Source of the DNA: Methanolobus sp. WCC4 | GTDB lineage: Archaea; Halobacteriota; Methanosarcinia; Methanosarcinales; Methanosarcinaceae | DNA length: 64,000 nt | Assembly (NCBI RefSeq): GCF_038022665.1 | Contig: NZ_CP150629.1 | Location: 2,710,480 to 2,774,479 of the forward strand | Direction of reading: 5' to 3' | Shown here: one piece after another, positions 58,276 to 64,000 of the stretch | Position numbering within the stretch: the first letter of the stretch is position 1 | Layout of the letters: each line of letters opens with the position of its first letter | The notes under the pieces: model-generated | Told to the model about the DNA's origin: nothing | Seen by the model: the letters and a program-made list of their open reading frames with translations, nothing else | Databases searched by the model: none | Program-made: the position numbers and the translations under genes

Positions 58276-60723
58276 TCACTCCAATTTAGCAGAACTTCTC
58301 AGTATTTGTCTTGCATCGATCGATGTTACACTTCCATCTCCATTCATATCCATAGCCAGGTCCTCCGGTATCTTTCCCACAGCCATCTGGAGTGCATACA
58401 GGGCATCCAGAGCAGTAAGTTCACCACCGTCACCCTCTGCATCCCCCCTGCTTTCATCCAGACCTACCACCGTGAACACTCCATCCTTAGTAGCAATACT
58501 CACTGACGTCAGGTCTGCTCTGTTGGCAGAAAGGGATACGATGTCAAGGTCAGAGGATGAACCTTCAGCTCCTATCACGTCAAATCTCACCTGGACAACA
58601 GAACCATCACCTGAGAATCCAGCCTTATCAGCTAAACTGACCTTGATCGTACCATCAATGATATTGTAATCATAGAGTGAATCGCCTGTAAGGCTGCCTT
58701 TTACAACTTCAGTGGCTTCAAGGACGGAAGAATCATATCTCAGGGTCATATCCATATTCCCGATATTCTCCCGTACCCCGTACAATGTCAGAGGGATCTG
58801 TACACTGCTTCCCGTTGCCTTGCTGCGGGATTCAAAGGTCAGCCCGGTGAACTTGTCAGCAACAGGGTCTTGAGTAGTAGGTGTTTGAGTTGGAACTGCT
58901 GCTCCCTGACGAATTGCGTTGATCTCGCTTTGTGAAAGAGCAACACTGTAGATCCTCACCTCATCAATGACACCATCAAAATTGCCCCCATAGGAAGGAT
59001 TGGAACCAATGTTGGTGTAATCCCATCCACCACTGAGTACTCCTTTTTCAGTATACACCTTATCGTTCACGTACAATGTTATTGTCTGGGTATCCTGATC
59101 ATAGACCGTCGCTATGAAAGTCCATTCCCCTATCGTGGCAGGATGGAAACCCAGTACTCCGCCAGAACCGGTAAATGCGGACCATCCAAGTCCTCCTCCA
59201 CGATTATCGATGGCTATCGTTCGGTCGTAACCCCCATTATCATGTGAGATGACGGTTCTCGATTCAAGGTCGGACTTGACCCAGGCAACTATGGTCAGTT
59301 GTGGAAGAGTGTCCGGATTGATATTGACCGGAGAACGTACATAATCGTCAGTTCCATCAAAACTCAATGCCTGACCCTTTGTTCCGGAAACAAAGGTAGC
59401 ACCATTGTTTGTTCCATGGTTGTTGTTACCGGAATAGTCTCTGGCATCACCATCAAATGGATAGTAAGCAACAAGACCATTCTTAGAGACGGAGGTTGTA
59501 CCTGTGGTCGGAGTAGATGTCGGAGTGGATGTTGGGACCGATGCACCCTGATAGATAGCACTTATCTCACTTTGTGAAAGGGCAATATTGTAGATCCGAA
59601 GATCATCCATCGAGCCTTTGAAGTATTCGGTGACTCCCGGGGGATCGATGCCTATGAGAAGCTTAGTATCTGATCTCGGGATAGAAACTGCTGTTGTTTT
59701 AGTGTCCTTGAGTTCCCCATTGATATAGAACTTCAGCTCACTTCCATCTTTTGTGACGGCAACGAAATACCACTCGTTGAAATCCGTTTCAGCATTTGAC
59801 ACGATATTCTGGCCGGCAATACGAACGCCAGAGTTCACTCCATTGGAACTGTGGAACAGAGCATATGGGCTACTTGAACCAAGTTGAGAGGACGTATCAC
59901 CCTTTGAGAACACGACAGCCCATCCCCCTACACCTGCATCTTCCTTATTGAGCCATCCGGTGAAAGTGAAATCCTCTGTCAGGTCAAGAGAATCACTATC
60001 TTGAACCTCAATATGGCTCTTCCCATCAAAAGTCGCTGCAGAACTTCCTACTACACCAGAGCTGAAAACCATATTTCCCATAGGGGTTCCATGATTGTCA
60101 TTGCCTGAATAGTCCTTTACATCACCATCAAAAGGATAGTAGGCAACAAGACCACTAACCGGAGCAGAGGTTGTACCCACTGCAGATGGGTCCATGAGGG
60201 CGAAGAAAAAGATGGTCACATGATCGCTGCCACCCGGACCATCGATCCCCATGCTCTCCACCCTTATGGTGTGGGTCTCTTTATCCAGACCGGATACTTC
60301 CAGATACTTTACAAATGCCCCTCCAGGATAGGTCGCATCACTTCCATAAGTATCCCCTGACCATACCTCCACGCCATCAACAAGAACACGTGCCCAGCCA
60401 TCATTGGTATCACCCCAGAACTGGATACCTACCGTAGTTGTTGCTACGGTTGTCTCTGCTTCGACCCAATTACCTTCACTCATCAATGCGATCCACTGAT
60501 TATAGCGCCAGATGGTCCCGTCTGTCGTGATCTGGAACTCGGACGGTGGTATGACATATACTGTATTTGCATATGCCACAACATCCAGAGGACTTGAGAA
60601 TTCAAGGGCATTTCCGTCATACAATATAACATTCGCTTCTGCAGAAGCAACTGTTACGGACAAAATTAAAACTAACATAGATAATAAAAGAGCATGCAGT
60701 AAGCTCTTCGATATGAGATTCAT
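58276..60723 (-). CDS. Secreted LamG-LamG-cohesin-dockerin protein
   Basis: 815 residues from the ATG at 60723 (MNLISKSLLHALLL; ggggga upstream). Signal peptide 1-28. An N-terminal beta domain to about 175 (GWARVLVDGVEVWSGDTYG) is shared with the PEF-CTERM protein at 34.3 kb. Two LamG/concanavalin-like domains follow at about 191-385 and 414-600, each starting GLVAYYPFDGD-x-x-DYSGN. They are joined by Thr/Pro-rich linkers (TSTPTSTPTTG) like those of secreted glycanases. A cohesin at about 626-750 and a dockerin at about 756-815 end the protein (first loop near RGDAEGDGGELTALD with one extra residue; second DMNGDGSVTSID canonical). LamG domains often bind sugars. First gene of the cohesin-dockerin operon. 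Confidence 0.85.
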   Translation of the reverse strand: MNLISKSLLHALLLSMLVLILSVTVASAEANVILYDGNALEFSSPLDVVAYANTVYVIPPSEFQITTDGTIWRYNQWIALMSEGNWVEAETTVATTTVGIQFWGDTNDGWARVLVDGVEVWSGDTYGSDATYPGGAFVKYLEVSGLDKETHTIRVESMGIDGPGGSDHVTIFFFALMDPSAVGTTSAPVSGLVAYYPFDGDVKDYSGNDNHGTPMGNMVFSSGVVGSSAATFDGKSHIEVQDSDSLDLTEDFTFTGWLNKEDAGVGGWAVVFSKGDTSSQLGSSSPYALFHSSNGVNSGVRIAGQNIVSNAETDFNEWYFVAVTKDGSELKFYINGELKDTKTTAVSIPRSDTKLLIGIDPPGVTEYFKGSMDDLRIYNIALSQSEISAIYQGASVPTSTPTSTPTTGTTSVSKNGLVAYYPFDGDARDYSGNNNHGTNNGATFVSGTKGQALSFDGTDDYVRSPVNINPDTLPQLTIVAWVKSDLESRTVISHDNGGYDRTIAIDNRGGGLGWSAFTGSGGVLGFHPATIGEWTFIATVYDQDTQTITLYVNDKVYTEKGVLSGGWDYTNIGSNPSYGGNFDGVIDEVRIYSVALSQSEINAIRQGAAVPTQTPTTQDPVADKFTGLTFESRSKATGSSVQIPLTLYGVRENIGNMDMTLRYDSSVLEATEVVKGSLTGDSLYDYNIIDGTIKVSLADKAGFSGDGSVVQVRFDVIGAEGSSSDLDIVSLSANRADLTSVSIATKDGVFTVVGLDESRGDAEGDGGELTALDALYALQMAVGKIPEDLAMDMNGDGSVTSIDARQILRSSAKLE

Positions 60724-60977
60724 ACTTAATTCCCCCATTTGTTCCCCACGAACAAATTAGTTTACAATAGATATATCTGCTGTTAATATTAGTTAAGAAT
60801 ATCCCCCTTCATTTAAAGAAAAATACTATGCTGCTACCGAATATTCCATCTGTATATCCGAATCTGGCAATTGGGTCCTTCTTTGAATTTTCACTTACCT
60901 TGTTCGCAAATCCAATCAAAAATAAGTCGCATTTGAAGGAATAATATGTAAACTCATAAAAGCAATTTACCGATCAT

Positions 60978-62372
60978 TCAGCCCATCGCTTTGAACATCG
61001 TAAGAGCCACATTCCGTTCCATCGAATGGTCCACCACTGGATGTGGATAATCAACTCTCTGAAGCTCCTGTCCTTTTTCAAGGGAATGGATTGCCTTTGG
61101 ATCGATATCTGCAAGTTCAGGTATCCACTCCCTGACATACAGGCAGTCTGAGTCAAACCTCTTCTGTTGAGTCCAGGGATTGAAGATACGGAAATATGGT
61201 TGTGAGTCTGCACCTGTTGATGCGGACCATTGCCAGTTACCGTTGTTGACGCAGGGGTCGTAGTCCACAAGCTTACTGGCAAAGTAGCGTTCACCCCATT
61301 TCCAGTCAATATGCAGGTCCTTCACAAGGAAGGATGCGACTATCATCCTCACACGGTTGTGCATGTATCCGGTAGTGTTCAGTTCCCTCATCCCTGCATC
61401 GACGATAGGGAAGCCCGTCCTTCCTGAACACCATGCCTCAAAAAGGCGTTTGTCATTCATCCATGGAAGGTCCTCGAACTTCTTTTTGAAAGCATGTTCG
61501 AACACATCAGGAAAAGCAACAGCAAGATGAGTGAAGAAATCACGCCAGTGGAGTTCATTTATCAGTGTGTGTCCGGCACCAAGCTCATCCTTTACATAAT
61601 AATAGAACTCCCGTATGGAGATGGTACCCAGTTTGTTATGAGCGGAAAGTCCTGTTGTCCCATTGATCGAGGGAAAGTCACGTTCATTGTCATAGTTCAC
61701 GAAACTGCCAATATCCTGCAGGGTCTCCAGAGCATGGGTTCTGCCACCTTTTGTGAATAGATGATCGTTCCTTTCGAAAGACCAGATATCAGTGATCCCA
61801 CAAAGTTCGATTCTGGAACCGTGGTCGATATCGCCTGAAAAGAATCTGCCTTCACCCTTCATTTCCGGAAGTGGGAACTCCATCTGTGAAGCCTTCCTGA
61901 AGAACTGGGAGAATACCTTATAGGGCTTCCCTTCGTTGGTCAGCACAGTTCCCGGTTCATGAAGGAGCGCATCATGATAGCTGAATACCTTGATGCCAGC
62001 ATCATTACATACATTTTCTATTACTTCATCCCGCTTCCTGCTGAAAGGTGTGTAATCCCGGTTGAAGAAGACGGCATCTATTTCGTGATTTTTGGCAAGT
62101 TCCTTGATTATATCATCAGGCATGCCGGAGAAAAGGAAAAGTTCACCATCCCTTGATCGTAATTGTTCTTTCAGGTCCTCAAGGGATCCCAGCAGGAACT
62201 GGAACGCATTGTGATTGAAATGTTCTCGTTCCCTGTCCGCAAGTCTCGGGTCGAAGATAAAACATGGGACCACCTCATCGGACAGTTCCAGTGCCCGGTT
62301 CAAGGCTGTATTGTCATCAAGGCGAAGGTCACGCCTGAATATGAACAGGGATGTTCTGTATTCCTTTGTCAT
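60978..62372 (-). CDS. phr: Deoxyribodipyrimidine photolyase, class I type
   Basis: A 464-residue enzyme starting with an antenna-binding Rossmann domain (TSLFIFRRDLRLDDNTAL) and ending in the FAD domain (INELHWRDFFTHLAV, NNGNWQWSASTGADSQPYFRIFNP), which contains the tryptophans of the electron path. It repairs cyclobutane pyrimidine dimers with light. The start follows directly on the SOUL-protein stop with no gap, so the two are co-expressed. The presence of a light-repair enzyme suggests exposure to light in the habitat or past transfer. Confidence 0.93.
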   Translation of the reverse strand: MTKEYRTSLFIFRRDLRLDDNTALNRALELSDEVVPCFIFDPRLADREREHFNHNAFQFLLGSLEDLKEQLRSRDGELFLFSGMPDDIIKELAKNHEIDAVFFNRDYTPFSRKRDEVIENVCNDAGIKVFSYHDALLHEPGTVLTNEGKPYKVFSQFFRKASQMEFPLPEMKGEGRFFSGDIDHGSRIELCGITDIWSFERNDHLFTKGGRTHALETLQDIGSFVNYDNERDFPSINGTTGLSAHNKLGTISIREFYYYVKDELGAGHTLINELHWRDFFTHLAVAFPDVFEHAFKKKFEDLPWMNDKRLFEAWCSGRTGFPIVDAGMRELNTTGYMHNRVRMIVASFLVKDLHIDWKWGERYFASKLVDYDPCVNNGNWQWSASTGADSQPYFRIFNPWTQQKRFDSDCLYVREWIPELADIDPKAIHSLEKGQELQRVDYPHPVVDHSMERNVALTMFKAMG

Positions 62373-62957
62373 TCATTCCACCTCGATAGCGACCTCGTTG
62401 TGCATAAGGGCAGGCGGCACCCACGGAGGATCATAACGCATCAGGAAATAGTCTCCCTTTGTGGAGACATCACTGGCAGCAAGTCTTTGATCGAGGATAG
62501 AACGATACTTCTCAATGACATCATCATTTGCGTAGCCTGAGAATCCGATAACTGCAAGCTTTCTGGCAGGGATCGCATGAACCGAGACCCCGGAGTCATC
62601 AGGGATTGGGGCATTGTCCAGACCATAAGCATCAGGAAGTACGAAGGACATATTGACAAAGTCCCCTTCCTCTGAAGAGAGAACAGGAGCTGTCATATCG
62701 ATCTTTGCATCCTTATCATTTCCTCCATAAATATAAGATGCAAGTGAAGAGAACGCATCACCGGAGTCTTTTGCAACTGTTGAGATGACTGTCATTTCCC
62801 CATACTGCCTGATCTCAACACCATCCCCTATATCATCAAGGACCTCATAAGCAACCCGTTCCGTTGTCATTGATACATACACCCCCGCAAAGAACCATGA
62901 GCCTGCTGTTACGGCTGCCACTGTCAATAAAGCGAAGATCACCCCTGCTTTATCCAT
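62373..62957 (-). CDS. SOUL heme-binding family protein
   Basis: A 194-residue protein with an N-terminal membrane anchor (GVIFALLTVAAVTAGSWFFAG) and a SOUL/HBP domain (YEVLDDIGDGVEIRQYG, IDMTAPVLSS, YDPPWVPPALMHNEVAIEV). Family members bind heme or porphyrins. It precedes the photolyase gene with zero spacing, a pairing met also in bacteria. Its role is unknown; porphyrin photosensitisation could explain the pairing. Confidence 0.88.
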   Translation of the reverse strand: MDKAGVIFALLTVAAVTAGSWFFAGVYVSMTTERVAYEVLDDIGDGVEIRQYGEMTVISTVAKDSGDAFSSLASYIYGGNDKDAKIDMTAPVLSSEEGDFVNMSFVLPDAYGLDNAPIPDDSGVSVHAIPARKLAVIGFSGYANDDVIEKYRSILDQRLAASDVSTKGDYFLMRYDPPWVPPALMHNEVAIEVE

Positions 62958-63103
62958 AATTATAGATTACTTTGAAAATTAAAAGAGCCTTGTGGTCTGA
63001 GAATATCAGGCTTTTAGACCTTCCATCATACCTATATAGATAGTATAGTCCTATGTTATATTCCCAGATCAATTAGATATATTAACCAGACAAGTTCCTT
63101 AAT

Positions 63104-63754
63104 GTGATAGAAGCTCTGATATTTGATATGGACGGCGTGCTCATCGACTCGATGCATCTGCATTCAAAAGCCTGGAAGACTGCTTTCATGGAAGTCGGGA
63201 TAGATATCGATGAAAGAGATATATTCAGTCTTGAAGGGGAGAATGACCCGGGAATCGTGAAGATGGTACTGGACAGTAGCGGAAGTGATGCTGGCAGGTT
63301 CGATGAACTCATGAATTTGGTCCCGCATAGGAAGCATGAACTCTTTGACAGGGATGCTGTTACCATGTTCAGCGGTATCGATGAATGCCTGAAAGCATTG
63401 AAGGACAGATTCAGACTTGCTGTTGTTTCAGGTTCTGACAGAACTGTGGTCAAGGTGATGATGGACAGGTTCTTCCCCGGAGTTTTCGATGCCATTGTCA
63501 GCGGAGATGACACTGAGAAAGGAAAGCCAGAGCCAGACCCCTATAACAAAGCTGTGGAATTGCTGGGAGTTGAGAAGCAGAACTGCATCGTCGTGGAAAA
63601 TGCAAGACTTGGGGTCATGTCTGCGAAGAATGCAGGGATATTCACAGTTGGAATACCAACCTACCTTGAAAGGAAAGAGCTTGAACATGCAGACATAGTA
63701 CTGCATGACCACGAAGAGCTATTCAGGTTCTCAGGACTATTGCTTCGTACATGA
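63104..63754 (+). CDS. HAD-superfamily phosphatase (beta-phosphoglucomutase-like)
   Basis: A 216-residue hydrolase starting with GTG at 63104. Motif I is FDMDGVLIDS, motif II VVSGSDRT, motif III EKGKPEPDPY, and motif IV reads VVENARLGVMSAKNAG, where Asn takes the place of the usual second acidic residue. A helical cap at 20-85 places it in the PGMB/phosphatase subgroup. The substrate is a small phosphorylated metabolite, not identifiable. It overlaps the tail of the opposite gene by 18 bases. Confidence 0.87.
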   Translation: MIEALIFDMDGVLIDSMHLHSKAWKTAFMEVGIDIDERDIFSLEGENDPGIVKMVLDSSGSDAGRFDELMNLVPHRKHELFDRDAVTMFSGIDECLKALKDRFRLAVVSGSDRTVVKVMMDRFFPGVFDAIVSGDDTEKGKPEPDPYNKAVELLGVEKQNCIVVENARLGVMSAKNAGIFTVGIPTYLERKELEHADIVLHDHEELFRFSGLLLRT

Positions 63755-64000
63755 GAAAGCATATTTCTCAATTCTTTTTCTTATATATGCAGGTCCATCC
63801 AGGACCTGTGCCTGTTCTTTAAGTTCGGATGTCCTTGACCTGAATGACTCATCGTCTATCAATTGACGGATGGAATCAAGCAACTCCCCAGGGGTGGCAG
63901 AGTAAGTGAAGAAAAATCCGTACCCGTTCTTTTCCAGAAGGCGGGCATTGTTCTCCTGTTCATTATGACCCTGATCAGGGAAGGAGATGACAGGCAGACC
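63737..64000 (-). CDS. Glycosyltransferase C-terminal part (MurG-like), cut by the window edge
   Basis: The open frame from the right edge to a TAG at 63737-63739 encodes 87 residues beginning GLPVISFPDQGHNEQENNAR and ending RIEKYAFSCTKQ. The P-x-I-x-F-P-D-x-x-x-x-x-E-Q-x-x-N-A pattern is the nucleotide-sugar-binding end of GT-B glycosyltransferases of the MurG/GT28 type. The N-terminus lies outside. It converges with the HAD gene and overlaps its end. Confidence 0.65.
   Translation of the reverse strand, partial: GLPVISFPDQGHNEQENNARLLEKNGYGFFFTYSATPGELLDSIRQLIDDESFRSRTSELKEQAQVLDGPAYIRKRIEKYAFSCTKQ

Overview
The window comes from a methylotrophic methanogenic archaeon of the Methanosarcinaceae (Methanolobus/Methanococcoides/Methanosarcina type; the genus cannot be fixed from this sequence). 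The evidence is a complete A1AO ATP synthase operon in the order ahaHIKECFABDG, the siroheme-dependent (Ahb) heme route, an archaeal CxxxY-type CcmE, a PEF-CTERM surface protein, a corrinoid-protein fragment, MTH865-family and DUF1638 proteins, archaeal promoters (BRE/TATA), and a rRNA operon with tRNA-Ala(UGC) in the spacer.

Layout. 1-5.8 kb: a truncated methyl-accepting/poly-HAMP receptor with a 91-residue repeat array, a DUF11-like surface protein, a small cheW remnant and a Cys-bearing winged-helix regulator. 5.9-13.7 kb: MTH865 protein, a Kef-type antiporter with RCK domains, a 950-base gene-poor stretch with clustered hairpins, ferredoxin-nitroreductase, DUF1638, a FetAB-type metal exporter and a peroxiredoxin. 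13.7-22.2 kb: the ATP synthase operon. 22.3-25.0 kb: a probable operon ccmD-ccmE-prenyl diphosphate synthase-radical SAM. 25.2-34.1 kb, divergent: ahbD, two siroheme decarboxylase subunits, precorrin-2 dehydrogenase, hemA-B-L-C, then pyrD-pyrK. ATP synthase, heme synthesis, cytochrome c maturation and a long-chain prenyl synthase plausible for methanophenazine therefore sit side by side, as expected for a cytochrome-containing methanogen.

34.3-45.5 kb: PEF-CTERM protein, FeoA with a DtxR-like operator, U32 peptidase, truncated corrinoid protein, yeast-like cytosine deaminase, hybrid response-regulator/PAS/histidine kinase, permuted GTPase, a Psp envelope-stress locus (htpX-pspAB convergent with pspA-pspAA), a NYN-domain protein and a dicarboxylate/amino acid symporter. 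45.8-51.4 kb: rRNA operon on the minus strand (16S, tRNA-Ala, 23S, tRNA-Cys, 5S) with two candidate promoters. 51.5-53.7 kb: APC permease fused to two Usp domains; tRNA-Leu follows.

54.2-60.7 kb is the most unusual part: four neighbouring secreted proteins built from cohesin and dockerin modules. They are a TM-anchored single cohesin, a LamG-LamG-cohesin-dockerin protein, a dockerin inserted in an SCP2-like fold, and a Cys-rich/permuted NlpC-P60-like/cohesin/dockerin protein. Together they look like a compact archaeal cellulosome-like surface assembly system. The window ends with a SOUL heme protein next to a DNA photolyase, a HAD phosphatase and the tail of a glycosyltransferase.
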